The position numbers and the translations under genes are program-made. A model generated the notes under the pieces. It searched no databases. It saw only the letters and a program-made list of their open reading frames with translations, and was not told the origin of the DNA. From Pseudomonas proteolytica (GTDB lineage: Bacteria; Pseudomonadota; Gammaproteobacteria; Pseudomonadales; Pseudomonadaceae), in contig NZ_VFEV01000034.1 in the NCBI RefSeq assembly GCF_007858275.1, forward strand, positions 1 to 64,000: a DNA stretch of 64,000 nucleotides. The letters run 5' to 3'. Every line of letters begins with the position of its first letter. The first letter of the stretch is position 1. Shown here one piece after another: positions 9,306-18,131 of this stretch.

Positions 9306-9325
9306 AAATGTTATCGTTAACATTT
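9306..9325. promoter_or_regulatory. Candidate LacI-family operator of the sugar operon
   Basis: AAATGTTATCGTTAACATTT is a 20-bp palindrome with a single mismatched pair and a central CG, the hallmark of LacI/GntR-type operators. It lies 36-55 nt upstream of the binding-protein ATG. It is the natural target of the LacI regulator at 1273-2277. Confidence 0.75.
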
Positions 9326-9351
9326 TGGCAGAAGCTAGCAAGTAAATGAGG

Positions 9352-9374
9352 CAGGTGCAAGCCCCTTGCACCTG
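9352..9374. repeat. Perfect 10-bp hairpin upstream of the operator
   Basis: CAGGTGCAAG and CTTGCACCTG form a perfect stem with a 3-nt loop. No T-run follows on either strand, so it is not a clear terminator. It lies between the divergent sugar operon and the hydroxylase gene and may insulate them or bind a regulator. Confidence 0.5.
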
Positions 9375-9451
9375 TCGGGGCGAGCTCAGTTCGCAAAATT
9401 GGCAGGCCGGACTAAGCTTGGTCCCCAACAAAAAATATAACGAGCGCCGCC

Positions 9452-10138
9452 ATGACCCATCCCACCGAGGCTTTTCGCGAACGCTACCGCGCCGCTGTCC
9501 ACCCGCGCTATAACCCGTGGCTGCATGCCGGCTTTGTGCTCAGCTACGGTTTGCTCTGCATCATGCTGGCCTGGGGCAGCACCCAACGGATTCAAGCCTG
9601 GGAATGGCTGGCCGTGCCCCTGACACTGGTGTTCTTCAACCTGTGCATTTACCTCGTCCATCGCCACCTGGGCCATCACAAACATGGGTTTTCCAAGCTG
9701 TTTTATGCACGCCACACCGGTGATCACCACAGCTTCTTCACCCCCGGCCACATGACCTATGACAGCCCCAGGGACTGGCGGGTGATTCTGTTTCCGGCCT
9801 GGCTGATCGTGCTCCACAGCCTGGCCATCACCCTCCCCGCCTGGTGGCTGCTCAAGCAACTCAACCCGAACGTCGCCGGGCTGTTCGCCGGGTGCATGAT
9901 CCTCGGTTACCTGCTCTACGAAACCTTCCATGCCTGCGAACACCTGCCTGCCGGGCACCCCTTGGCCCGCTTGCCATGGATCCGCCATATGCACCAACTC
10001 CATGCGTTGCACCACCGCCGCGAATTGATGCAAGGACGCAACTTCAACATCGTGCTGCCATTGATGGACTATCTGTTCGGCACGCTGCACTGGGAGCCCG
10101 TCTCAACCCCCTCCAAAGACTCTCGGGAAGCACCATGA
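9452..10138 (+). CDS. Fatty acid hydroxylase / sterol desaturase superfamily membrane protein
   Basis: This 228-residue membrane protein has four hydrophobic segments and the di-iron histidine clusters of the superfamily: HRHLGHH (about residue 70), HTGDHH (about 90), HACEH and HQLHALHH (about 155-190). These would coordinate two irons for O2-dependent hydroxylation or desaturation of a lipid. Its stop overlaps the start of the next gene (ATGA), so the two are co-translated. The lipid substrate cannot be assigned. Confidence 0.85.
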   Translation: MTHPTEAFRERYRAAVHPRYNPWLHAGFVLSYGLLCIMLAWGSTQRIQAWEWLAVPLTLVFFNLCIYLVHRHLGHHKHGFSKLFYARHTGDHHSFFTPGHMTYDSPRDWRVILFPAWLIVLHSLAITLPAWWLLKQLNPNVAGLFAGCMILGYLLYETFHACEHLPAGHPLARLPWIRHMHQLHALHHRRELMQGRNFNIVLPLMDYLFGTLHWEPVSTPSKDSREAP

Positions 10139-11223
10139 GCCAAAAAATCCGTCATCTGCTGTTGCTGGTATTGATCGCCATCGTCGCCTTTTTGCTGCTG
10201 ATGCCCACCGAGGTCCAGCCGGTCAACTGGGCCCCGCCCAAGGCTCCGTCCCTGCAAACGGGGCCCTATAGCGAGAACCAGCGCCTGAAGGATGTCCAGC
10301 GCATTGGCGCCCAGGACATCGCCGGGCCCGAGGCCTTGCTGGTGGATGCCCAGGGCTTGCTGGTCACTGGCCTGCATGACGGGCGGATCATCCGCACCGC
10401 GCCAGACAGCAAGACCCTGGAAGTGCTGGCCAACACCGGTGGCCGCCCACTGGGCCTGGCACTGCACCCCGACGGGCGCCTGATCATTGCCGATGGGATC
10501 AAGGGCTTGCTGGCCTTGGACGCCCAGCGCACGTTGAGCACCCTGAGCACCAGCGCCAACGGCGTACCCTTCGGGTTTACCGATGATGTGACGGTGGACG
10601 CCGCCGGACGCTATGGCTATTTCAGCGATGCCTCCAGCCGCTGGGGCTATGGGCAGGATGGTGAGGCGGTGATCGAGCATGGTGGCGATGGTCGGTTGTT
10701 GCGTTATGACTTCAGCAACGGCCAGACCGACGTCTTGCTCGATCATCTGCAATTCGCCAACGGCGTGGCCCTGGGGCCAGATGAAAGCTATGTGTTGGTC
10801 AATGAAACCGGGGCCTATCGCATCAGTCGCTATTGGCTCAAGGGCGACAAGGCGGGTACCCATGACCTGTTTATCGACAACCTGCCAGGGCTGCCGGACA
10901 ACCTCACCTTCAATGGTCGGGATCGGTTCTGGGTGGCGCTGTATTCGCCGCGTAACCCACTGCTCGATGGCTTGGCCGGTTACCCCGCGATACGCAAGAT
11001 GATGGTGCGGGCGCTGATGGTGGTGCCCAAGCCCATCGAGCGCAAAGCCTTTGTGCTGGGGCTGGATGTGAATGGTCAGGTGGTGGCCAACCTGCAGGAT
11101 GGCAGCGCGGGCAACTATTCACCCATCACCAGCGCCCGCGAAGAGGGTGAGTGGCTGTACCTGGGTTCGCTGAAGAACACCAGCATGGCGCGCTTGCCGC
11201 TGAAACTGGCATTGGCTTTGTAG
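10135..11223 (+). CDS. Strictosidine synthase-like / SMP-30 beta-propeller protein
   Basis: This 362-residue protein has an N-terminal membrane anchor or uncleaved signal (residues about 8-24). A six-bladed propeller follows, similar to strictosidine synthase-like and gluconolactonase proteins (GPEALLVDAQG, GRPLGLALHPDGRL, FGFTDDVTVDAAG, FANGVALGPDES). The family includes periplasmic or membrane-attached lactonases and esterases; the reaction here is unknown. The ATG at 10135 overlaps the hydroxylase stop, which suggests both act on the same lipid-like compound. Confidence 0.85.
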   Translation: MSQKIRHLLLLVLIAIVAFLLLMPTEVQPVNWAPPKAPSLQTGPYSENQRLKDVQRIGAQDIAGPEALLVDAQGLLVTGLHDGRIIRTAPDSKTLEVLANTGGRPLGLALHPDGRLIIADGIKGLLALDAQRTLSTLSTSANGVPFGFTDDVTVDAAGRYGYFSDASSRWGYGQDGEAVIEHGGDGRLLRYDFSNGQTDVLLDHLQFANGVALGPDESYVLVNETGAYRISRYWLKGDKAGTHDLFIDNLPGLPDNLTFNGRDRFWVALYSPRNPLLDGLAGYPAIRKMMVRALMVVPKPIERKAFVLGLDVNGQVVANLQDGSAGNYSPITSAREEGEWLYLGSLKNTSMARLPLKLALAL

Positions 11224-11227
11224 GAAA

Positions 11228-11271
11228 CGACGAAGCCCTCAAGGTCAATGCACGACTTGAGGGCTTCGTCG
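11228..11271. terminator. Bidirectional terminator between convergent genes
   Basis: CGACGAAGCCCTCAAG pairs with CTTGAGGGCTTCGTCG across a short loop (perfect 16-bp stem). It lies immediately after the stop at 11223 and before the convergent gene ending at 11295. No long T-run is present. Confidence 0.65.
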
Positions 11272-11294
11272 CCGGCAAGCCGGCGTCTACAGGA

Positions 11295-12758
11295 TCAACG
11301 TACGATGGTCTGGCTGCAGATATGCCCCAGGCTGACGTACTGCGAAATATTGCCGCCTACGCCAACACCCGGGAACTCCTTGAGCTCAATGCGCCAGCCG
11401 CCCATGTTGAACCAGGTGCGCCAGTTGTAAGTCTGGCCGGACGAGCTGTCTGGGTAGACCACATTGAGATCGCCGGAGCAGGTGCCCAGGTCGACGTTGC
11501 CGGACGCCGCACCGGTGACACCGGTCTTGGCCTCGTAGTCGACCCAATGGTAGTTGATGGTGTTGTCGAAGCGTTTGTCGACCCGCAGCACCGGGGTCAC
11601 GCCACGCAGCGGCTCACCGGTGCTGTCTGACCACTGGGTGCTCCAGCTCAGGCTGCGAGCAGCCTGGGTGGCCAGTTGCATGATCGAACTGGGGATACGC
11701 ACCACGTTGTCGCCATTCACATTGCTCTGGTTCAGGCGCGGCGCCGAGCCAAAGGACAAGATGTATCGCGCCTGTGGGTTGAGCGCCACTGCCGGGTTGG
11801 CCCGCACCCGCACCTTGACGACATAGCCCGGGGTAAGGCTTGGGTAGGTGGAGGTGTTGTTCGGCTGGATCACGACCCAGTTGTTGCCATCGAAGCGCTC
11901 GAAAATCCACTGCTCGCGTGTGCCCGCGCCATCATCGCCGAGGAACATGCCCACGCCCTGGCCACGCAGCGAAGTGAAGTCGAAGTAATCGACATCGTTG
12001 ACGCTGTCGAGGTTACCGGCCACCTGGTTCAGCGCATCCGGCAACGCGAACGCGGTTTGCGCGGTGTCATTGGGCTCGAAGGCGTCGATATTGCTGTCCA
12101 CCGCCACGCCAAAACTGAACTGCGAGTTGCTCGCAGTGTTGGCCACCATGTACCAGTAATAATCGCCGGCGGGCATCACGCCGTTGAGGTATTCGTCGGC
12201 GCTGCCTGCGTTATCAGAGGTGCCCAGCAGCGTCAGGTTGCCCTGCCCGTCGTCATGGAACAGGCTCAACGACATATCGGTGCCGGCGCTCTGGTTCAGC
12301 AACTGGACCTGGATGCGCGCGCTTTGCGCCAGGTTGAAGTGATAGGCCACCTCCGCCCCGGTCTCCACGCCGGTCACGTTGTACAGGGTGTTGATATCCA
12401 GGGTCGGGAACAGGGGGGCAAAGGCTGCAATCGCTGCGCCTTGCAGGTGTTTCTCGCCCGGTTTTTGCAGCGCATCCACCACCGTATCCACCGGCGCGCT
12501 GCTGGCTGCGGCCTTGCTTGCCACCGCCTTGGCCTTGCCGGCCTTGGCCGCCTGGAGTTTTTGCTTGAGTTCGGCCGCAAGCTTGGACGACTCGACCTTG
12601 CCCCCCACTTTCAGCGCCTGGTCGACCGCATGCTTGACCGCTTGGGCGGACAGCTTGGCCGGGGCTTGCGAAGGGTACTGCTCGGCCAGGGCAAAGGCCG
12701 AAACGAAGCAGGAGGCCGCCATGGCCGCGCCCAGCATAAAGGCTTTTTTCGGTTTCAT
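11295..12758 (-). CDS. Secreted protein with PPC-like beta domains, unknown function
   Basis: This 487-residue protein has a clear signal peptide (cleavage about residue 25, after ALA). An Ala/Lys-rich linker of low complexity (about 30-95) follows. Then come one or two beta-sandwich modules resembling bacterial pre-peptidase C-terminal domains (DTAQTAFALPDA, VDYFDFTSLRG). No protease catalytic motif is visible. It is likely periplasmic or secreted. A CTGT-N8-ACAG palindrome lies 82 nt upstream of its ATG. I do not recognise a named family. Confidence 0.75.
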   Translation of the reverse strand: MKPKKAFMLGAAMAASCFVSAFALAEQYPSQAPAKLSAQAVKHAVDQALKVGGKVESSKLAAELKQKLQAAKAGKAKAVASKAAASSAPVDTVVDALQKPGEKHLQGAAIAAFAPLFPTLDINTLYNVTGVETGAEVAYHFNLAQSARIQVQLLNQSAGTDMSLSLFHDDGQGNLTLLGTSDNAGSADEYLNGVMPAGDYYWYMVANTASNSQFSFGVAVDSNIDAFEPNDTAQTAFALPDALNQVAGNLDSVNDVDYFDFTSLRGQGVGMFLGDDGAGTREQWIFERFDGNNWVVIQPNNTSTYPSLTPGYVVKVRVRANPAVALNPQARYILSFGSAPRLNQSNVNGDNVVRIPSSIMQLATQAARSLSWSTQWSDSTGEPLRGVTPVLRVDKRFDNTINYHWVDYEAKTGVTGAASGNVDLGTCSGDLNVVYPDSSSGQTYNWRTWFNMGGWRIELKEFPGVGVGGNISQYVSLGHICSQTIVR

Positions 12759-12839
12759 TTTTTATCCATCCATAGTTAAAAAATTTGTGGCTTGGGTGCG
12801 CGGTGAATCCGTTCACCTGGGATGGACTGTAGGATATGA

Positions 12840-12855
12840 CTGTATGCATGTACAG
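12840..12855. promoter_or_regulatory. Possible LexA (SOS) box
   Basis: CTGTATGCATGTACAG has the invariant CTGT-N8-ACAG arrangement and an alternating A/T-type core close to the gamma-proteobacterial consensus. It lies 82-97 nt upstream of the gene at 11295-12758. About one CTGT-N8-ACAG is expected by chance in a window this size, so this is only suggestive. Confidence 0.4.
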
Positions 12856-12908
12856 TATTTTTTCAGATAAATGCGGGAAGGAGCCGATCAGCGCTGTAGG
12901 AAGAAACG

Positions 12909-12937
12909 ACAAAGCCCAGGCGCTGCTGGGCTTTGGT
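12909..12937. terminator. Rho-independent-like terminator
   Basis: CAAAGCCCAG and CTGGGCTTTG form a 10-bp stem. It follows the stop of the small membrane-protein gene at 12946 on the minus strand, with T-rich sequence after the stem on that strand. Confidence 0.65.
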
Positions 12938-12945
12938 TTGCTCGG

Positions 12946-13308
12946 CTACCACTTGCGCCAAACGACCCAGGTCGTCAACGCCATGAAATAGATGACCGAG
13001 AAGTAAAACGGCCACGTTGCCCAGCGCTTGAGTGCCAAGGGGACGGAGTCCAGCTCTTCCCTGGTCGTCTCACCACTTTTCACAAAGTGACCGGGCCACG
13101 TGAAGAACTGCACGAACACGCCCATGCGCATGGTTCTATCAATCAGCTTGTTTCTCCCCCAAAACCGCTTGTAGTACTGGACTGTTTCGTTTTCGCTGAA
13201 ATAGCTTTCCAACTCATCCAGTTTCTTGTACTGACCGTACAAAGTCAGGCCCAGGGAAACATACATTCCAAGTGCCAGCACTATCAGGATCAATGTGTAT
13301 AACGACAT
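12946..13308 (-). CDS. Small two-helix membrane protein, possible immunity protein
   Basis: This 120-residue protein has an N-terminal transmembrane helix (residues about 3-24) and a C-terminal one (about 95-115). A charged central part (KKLDELESYFSENE) lies between them. Its ATG follows the stop of the 322-residue gene by 2 nt, with GGA at the right distance, so the two are translated together. The genes sit in the order usual for an effector and its immunity protein. I recognise no family, and function is inferred only from pairing and topology. Confidence 0.6.
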   Translation of the reverse strand: MSLYTLILIVLALGMYVSLGLTLYGQYKKLDELESYFSENETVQYYKRFWGRNKLIDRTMRMGVFVQFFTWPGHFVKSGETTREELDSVPLALKRWATWPFYFSVIYFMALTTWVVWRKW

Positions 13309-13310
13309 AT

Positions 13311-14279
13311 CTATATTCCTGCTGGCTTGTACAGAAAATCCCCCATCTCTTCTCCAATAACCCCACCCAAAGCCCCCCCGCTATTCCCGCCAACAGCACC
13401 AGCAACAATCGCGCACATCAATTGCCCCTGCCCTTTCAACGCGACACCTAAAACTATCCTGCAAGCACTCCCACTGATCCGCCCCGCAATCATCCCCCCC
13501 ATCACAGCCCCCGAAACCCCGCCCACCAACGTCCCCCCCTGTACATACCTCGCCCTGCTACACAACTCCCCCCGATCCTTCATACACGCCTCCTTGATCT
13601 CCAACCCCGCCACCCCCACATCCAGCGCCAGCCCCACATACGTGCCATTACCCAAAAACTTCGACGTCTGGGCAATGCTCTTGATGCGCTGGGTGTAACC
13701 CACAATTTCACTTTTATGCAGATAGCTCTTGGTCGAAATCCCCAGCACCTTTTTCAACGATTGATGGCTCTGCAAACTGGTACCAAACCGCGCCGCGCCT
13801 TGCAGTTGCACCTCCAGTTTGTTGAACAAAACCTGGCGGTGGCGCACGAAGTTGTTACGGTCCAGCACGCCGTCCTTAAGCTGGCGATGCAACCGTTCGA
13901 CCTCCTCCAGCGTGTGCCTGACCTCATCCAGGTGCCGGCCCCATGCCGAGGTGGCGCTGCCTACGCCCAATGAGCTGTAGCCAAGCAGGCTTTGCAGCAA
14001 ATCATATTGGCCGACCACTGCTGTCCCGAGCGCCGCGTCCTGTTCCAGGCCGCGGCGGATTTGCTCGGCGTGGCGCATCAACCAGGCATCGTTGAAGGTG
14101 CAGGCCATGCCGTAGTCGTCGGGAATAATCACCATCTGCCCAGGCGTGACCAAGCCATGGCGCAAGTGCAGGTTCAACGCATCGAACTGCACCGACAGCG
14201 CGTGGCTGGAGTCTTTGAGTAAACGGGTTTTCAAGCTCAAAAAATCTATGGTCCGATCATTGATATACGCCTGCGCCAT
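13311..14279 (-). CDS. Unknown protein with glycine-zipper membrane tail, possible pore-forming effector
   Basis: This protein has 322 residues from the ATG at 14279, chosen because AGGG lies 9 nt upstream. The N-terminal half is soluble and helical and contains a LysM-like stretch (HGLVTPGQMVIIPDD, about residues 40-55). The C-terminal 120 residues carry several Gly/Ala-rich hydrophobic segments with GxxxG patterns (GGVSGAVMGGMIAGR, AIVAGAVGGNSGGALGG). Glycine-zipper tails occur in membrane-inserting toxins, including some type VI effectors. No VgrG, PAAR or other secretion gene is nearby. It could instead be a structural envelope protein. Confidence 0.6.
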   Translation of the reverse strand: MAQAYINDRTIDFLSLKTRLLKDSSHALSVQFDALNLHLRHGLVTPGQMVIIPDDYGMACTFNDAWLMRHAEQIRRGLEQDAALGTAVVGQYDLLQSLLGYSSLGVGSATSAWGRHLDEVRHTLEEVERLHRQLKDGVLDRNNFVRHRQVLFNKLEVQLQGAARFGTSLQSHQSLKKVLGISTKSYLHKSEIVGYTQRIKSIAQTSKFLGNGTYVGLALDVGVAGLEIKEACMKDRGELCSRARYVQGGTLVGGVSGAVMGGMIAGRISGSACRIVLGVALKGQGQLMCAIVAGAVGGNSGGALGGVIGEEMGDFLYKPAGI

Positions 14280-14538
14280 CGCCCGCATCCCTGATGCAAT
14301 GAATAGGGCGTAGGAATATATGTAAGCAGAACGGGCCTGGCACAAGCCCGGGGATGAAAAACGGCTAGGGGATGAACTTTGGGAAGTTGCCTACTTTTCA
14401 AGCACCGCAGACCTACAGAAACGACCGCGAACATCGCCCTGCGACAACCGCGTTTTTTTCACATTGATTTCACTGGCCGGCCACGCGCCGAACACTAGAT
14501 TGCCTGCCGACGTATCAGCAATGTAAGAACTCCCCAGG

Positions 14539-15219
14539 GTGAACAGTGTGGTTGACATGATCCAGGCCAAACTCCTCGCCGATCGGCGCCTGGCAAAACC
14601 CCTCAAACAACTGTGGCTGCGTTTTATCGCACTCATCGCCCTGTGCCTGGCGGTGATGGGCGCGATGCTCTGGCCTGCGTCACCGCAGAACCTTGGCATC
14701 GACAATCGCCTGGTCACTTCGGGGGCCCTGGCAGCTTGGCGCAATGGCAACCTGATCGTGCTGGTGCGTCATGCAGAACGCTGCGATCGCTCCAGCAATC
14801 CCTGCCTGGGCCCTCCAGATGGCTTGACCCGATCCGGTGGTATGGCGGCGGCCGCAGTGGGTGCCGCATTCCAGACCCTGGGCATGTCCCACAGTGATGT
14901 GTTGAGCAGCCCTGCCACGCGCACCCTGCAAACGTCGCAGTTCATGTTTGACCACGCCCGCGTGTTACCTGACCGCTTGACCTTGTGTGGCCCCGCCCTC
15001 GCCCACGATCTGCCGGCGCGCAAGGCCGCCGGGCGTAACCTGCTGCTGGTCACCCACAGCGAATGCATCGCCGACCTGGAGCGGGTGTTGGGTTATCCCC
15101 ACCCCGATGGCGCCGAATACAGCAGTTCGCTGTTTGTCCAAGTCGGCAGCCACGGCAAGCTCAAAGTGCTCGGGGTACTCAACAGCCAGGACTGGGCATC
15201 AGCCTTTGGGCATCTTTAG
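14539..15219 (+). CDS. Membrane-anchored histidine phosphatase family protein
   Basis: This protein of up to 226 residues has one N-terminal transmembrane helix (about 27-47). A periplasmic histidine-phosphatase domain follows, with the catalytic LVRHAER and the second histidine in VTHSECI. Relatives act on LPS core phosphates (PmrG-like), but the substrate here is unproven. Starts at 14539 (GTG), 14548 (GTG, best spaced from AGGGTGA) and 14557 (ATG) are all possible. It converges on the Lrp-type gene. Confidence 0.8.
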   Translation: MNSVVDMIQAKLLADRRLAKPLKQLWLRFIALIALCLAVMGAMLWPASPQNLGIDNRLVTSGALAAWRNGNLIVLVRHAERCDRSSNPCLGPPDGLTRSGGMAAAAVGAAFQTLGMSHSDVLSSPATRTLQTSQFMFDHARVLPDRLTLCGPALAHDLPARKAAGRNLLLVTHSECIADLERVLGYPHPDGAEYSSSLFVQVGSHGKLKVLGVLNSQDWASAFGHL

Positions 15220-15231
15220 GAGGTAGCGCGC

Positions 15232-15702
15232 TCACCCCGGCAATGGGATCACCCGCAACGGCCTGACGGACTTGTAGGAAAAGCTCGAATAGATTTCCTT
15301 CACGCATGGCAACGTCTGCAACACCTCGCGGGCAAATTCGCCAAACGACTCCAGGTCCTTGGCCACCACTTCCAGCAAAAAGTCATAGCGCCCCGACACG
15401 TTATGGCAGGCGACGATTTCCGGGATGTCCAGCAGCCGCTGCTCAAACGCCCGGGCGATTTCCTTGGAGTGGGTGTCCATCATGATGCTGACAAACGCCG
15501 TGACCCCGTAGCCCAGGGCCTTGGGCGAGAGGATCGCCTGGTAGCCGCTGATCACGCCGCTGTCTTCCAGGTTCTTGACCCGACGCCAGCACGGCGAGGT
15601 GGTCAGGGAGACACGGTCGGCCAGTTCGGCAACGGTCAGGCGGGCGTTGCCTTGCAGGGCGTTGAGCAGGGCTTTGTCGATACGGTCGAGTCCTACAGGC
15701 AT
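15232..15702 (-). CDS. mdeR: Lrp/AsnC-family regulator of methionine gamma-lyase
   Basis: This 156-residue protein has an AsnC-type helix-turn-helix (residues 5-60, ELADRVSLTTSPCWRRVKNL) and a RAM ligand-binding domain (65-150). The start at 15702 has AGG 6 nt upstream. It is divergent from the mdeA gene, separated by 123 bp, exactly as in P. putida where MdeR activates mdeA. The name rests on this position and the family. Confidence 0.82.
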   Translation of the reverse strand: MPVGLDRIDKALLNALQGNARLTVAELADRVSLTTSPCWRRVKNLEDSGVISGYQAILSPKALGYGVTAFVSIMMDTHSKEIARAFEQRLLDIPEIVACHNVSGRYDFLLEVVAKDLESFGEFAREVLQTLPCVKEIYSSFSYKSVRPLRVIPLPG

Positions 15703-15825
15703 GTCTTGCCTCGAATAGTTATTTTTATGGGTTTTCATCCTTTGCCGCCGGTTTTTCCCAGCAAAGTAGGCAACGTTCAGCCTCGGTTATGAGCATAGCA
15801 TTGTAGGAAATAAGGAGAGTCCTAC

Positions 15826-17064
15826 ATGAACAACAAACACAGCGGATTCGGCTTTTCTACCCGTGCGATCCACTACGGCTACGATGCGCAAGACCATCAT
15901 GGTGCCCTGGTGCCGCCGATTTATCTGTCGGCAACGTTTGCCTTTCCTACGGCCGAATACGGCGCGGGCTGTTTTGCCGGCGAAGAAAGCGGGCACTTTT
16001 ACACGCGTATCTCCAACCCGACCCTGGCCTTGCTCGAATCACGCATGGCCACCCTGGAAGGCGGCGAAGCGGCGGTGGCGTTCAGTTCCGGAATGGGCGC
16101 AATTGCAGCGACGTTCTGGACCCTGTTGCGGCCCGGCGATGAGGTGATCGTCAGCCAGACGTTATACGGCTGCACCTTCGCCCTGCTGCACCACGGTATC
16201 GGCGAGTTCGGCATCAAGGTGCGTCATGTCGACCTGTCGGACCTCGACGCCCTGCGCGCCGCCCTCTCCCCCGCGACCCGCATGATCTACTGCGAAACCC
16301 CGGCCAACCCCAACCTGCAATTGATCGACATTGGCGCGGTGGCCAAGATCGCCCATCAGCAGCCCAACATTACCGTGGTCATTGATAACACCTACTGCAC
16401 CCCCTACCTGCAACGCCCGCTGGAACTGGGCGCCGATGTGGTGGTGCACTCGGCCACCAAATACCTCAGCGGCCACGGCGATATCACCGCCGGCATCGCC
16501 GTCAGTCGCCAGGACCTGGCGCAGCGCATTCGCCTGCAAGGCTTGAAGGACCTGACCGGGGCCGTGCTGTCGCCCCAGGACGCCTTTTTATTGATGCGTG
16601 GCCTCAAGACCCTGGCGCTGCGCATGGATCGCCATTGCAGCAATGCCCAGGCCGTGGCCGAGGCGTTGCAGGCCCATCCGGCGGTAGAGTCGGTGACCTA
16701 CCCCGGCCTGCGCTCCTTCCCACAATACGAGTTGGCGGCACGTCAGATGAAACTGTCAGGGGGCATGATTGCCTTTGAACTCAAGGGCGGCATCGCCACG
16801 GGCAGGCGCTTCATGAACGCGCTCAAACTGTTCAGCCGCGCGGTCAGCCTGGGCGACGCGGAGTCCCTGGCCCAGCACCCGGCGAGCATGACCCACTCCA
16901 CCTACACCCCAGAGGAACGGGCCCAGCACGGGATTGCCGAAGGGCTGGTGCGCTTGTCGGTGGGGCTGGAGGACATCGCGGACCTGCTGGCCGATATCGG
17001 GCAGGCACTGGCGCATTGCGTCAAGCGCGCGCCGGCAAGAAAAACGGCGACGCACGCTGTGTAG
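15826..17064 (+). CDS. mdeA: L-methionine gamma-lyase
   Basis: This 412-residue PLP enzyme matches P. putida MdeA (398 residues) over its length. It has the lyase-specific cysteine in LYGCTFALLHHG, the PLP lysine in HSATKYLSGHGDITAG, and the conserved end SLGDAESLAQHPASMTHS. It cleaves methionine to methanethiol, ammonia and 2-oxobutyrate. A strong ribosome site (AAGGAG) precedes the ATG. It is about 14 residues longer than usual at the C-terminus (basic tail). The partner mdeB (2-oxoacid dehydrogenase E1) does not follow. Confidence 0.93.
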   Translation: MNNKHSGFGFSTRAIHYGYDAQDHHGALVPPIYLSATFAFPTAEYGAGCFAGEESGHFYTRISNPTLALLESRMATLEGGEAAVAFSSGMGAIAATFWTLLRPGDEVIVSQTLYGCTFALLHHGIGEFGIKVRHVDLSDLDALRAALSPATRMIYCETPANPNLQLIDIGAVAKIAHQQPNITVVIDNTYCTPYLQRPLELGADVVVHSATKYLSGHGDITAGIAVSRQDLAQRIRLQGLKDLTGAVLSPQDAFLLMRGLKTLALRMDRHCSNAQAVAEALQAHPAVESVTYPGLRSFPQYELAARQMKLSGGMIAFELKGGIATGRRFMNALKLFSRAVSLGDAESLAQHPASMTHSTYTPEERAQHGIAEGLVRLSVGLEDIADLLADIGQALAHCVKRAPARKTATHAV

Positions 17065-17071
17065 CAGCGCG

Positions 17072-18082
17072 CTATTTGACCAGCCGGGTTTCCTTCGACG
17101 GGCGGTAGCCGAAATAGGCACTGTAGCATTTGCTGAAGTGGCTGGGGGACACAAACCCGCAGGCCACCAGCACATCGACCTGGGACAGCTCGGTGTGCTG
17201 CAGCAGGCGCCGGGCCTCGGTGATACGCAGCTCCATGTAGTAACGCTGCGGCGTGGTCCCCAATTGCTCGCGGAACAGGCGCTCCAACTGGCGCCGCGAG
17301 CGCCCGGCATACACCGCCAGTTGTTCCAGGGCCAGGGGCTCTTCGAGGTTGGCATCCATCAGGCGCACCACTTCGCGTAGCGGCGCACTCACGCAGATGT
17401 TTTCTGCGGGCTTGATCCGCCGGTAACGCGACTCCTCAAAGGCCAGGATATCTTCGATCCCTTCCACCAACGCCTTGTCGTGCAGGCTCTTGATCCAGTC
17501 CAGGGCCATATGGAACGCACCTGATGGGCTCGATGCACTGAGGCGGTCACGATCGATCACGTACGGCTCGCTACTGACTTGGGTGGCCTTGGCGATTTCC
17601 GTCAGGGCCGGGCGGTGTTCCGGGTGGATGGCACAGCGATAGCCATCGAGCACACCGGCCTTGCCCAGGAACCACGCCCCGTTCCATAAGCCGGCAAGGA
17701 TCACGCCCTGTTGCGCCGCGGCCTTGAGCAGTTCGATAAAGCTTTCGCTGGCTTTGAGCTGGGTGCGGTAGCCGCCGCAAATCACCAGCAGGTCGAGGTC
17801 GGCCAGCGCGCTGTGGTCCAGGCGTGCGTCCGGGCGAATCACCAAGCCCAGGTCGCTGATCACCTCCTGCTCGTCCAGGCCGAAGGTGCGCGAGGTGAAC
17901 AACCCCGGGCGCAGCAGGTTGGCGGTGATGAGGGTGTCCAGCGCCTGAGTGAATGCGGGCAGGGAAAAATGCTCCAACAACACAAACCCTGCGAGGACCA
18001 GGCGCGGTGCCTGGCCCGGGGTTTCATTCAGGTAGCGCAGGTTCTTGCCTTTCATGCCGCCGCTGAATTGCCGTCTTTCCAT
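17072..18082 (-). CDS. GlxA-family AraC-type regulator (DJ-1/PfpI plus HTH)
   Basis: This 336-residue protein has an N-terminal class-I amidotransferase-like domain (about 27-190; LVLAGFVLLEHFSLPAFTQA, ICGGYRT, AGLWNGAWFLGKAG). A C-terminal AraC double helix-turn-helix covers about 225-330 (LEQLAVYAGRSRRQLERLFR, CGFVSPSHFSKCYSAYFG). Related Pseudomonas proteins control choline, carnitine, glycine-betaine or arginine catabolism. It converges on mdeA. A start at 18055 is an alternative. The target is unknown. Confidence 0.88.
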   Translation of the reverse strand: MERRQFSGGMKGKNLRYLNETPGQAPRLVLAGFVLLEHFSLPAFTQALDTLITANLLRPGLFTSRTFGLDEQEVISDLGLVIRPDARLDHSALADLDLLVICGGYRTQLKASESFIELLKAAAQQGVILAGLWNGAWFLGKAGVLDGYRCAIHPEHRPALTEIAKATQVSSEPYVIDRDRLSASSPSGAFHMALDWIKSLHDKALVEGIEDILAFEESRYRRIKPAENICVSAPLREVVRLMDANLEEPLALEQLAVYAGRSRRQLERLFREQLGTTPQRYYMELRITEARRLLQHTELSQVDVLVACGFVSPSHFSKCYSAYFGYRPSKETRLVK

Positions 18083-18131
18083 TATTGTTCGACCTGTCTG
18101 CGGGCGCCGGCAAGCCGGCTGCTACAAGGGC

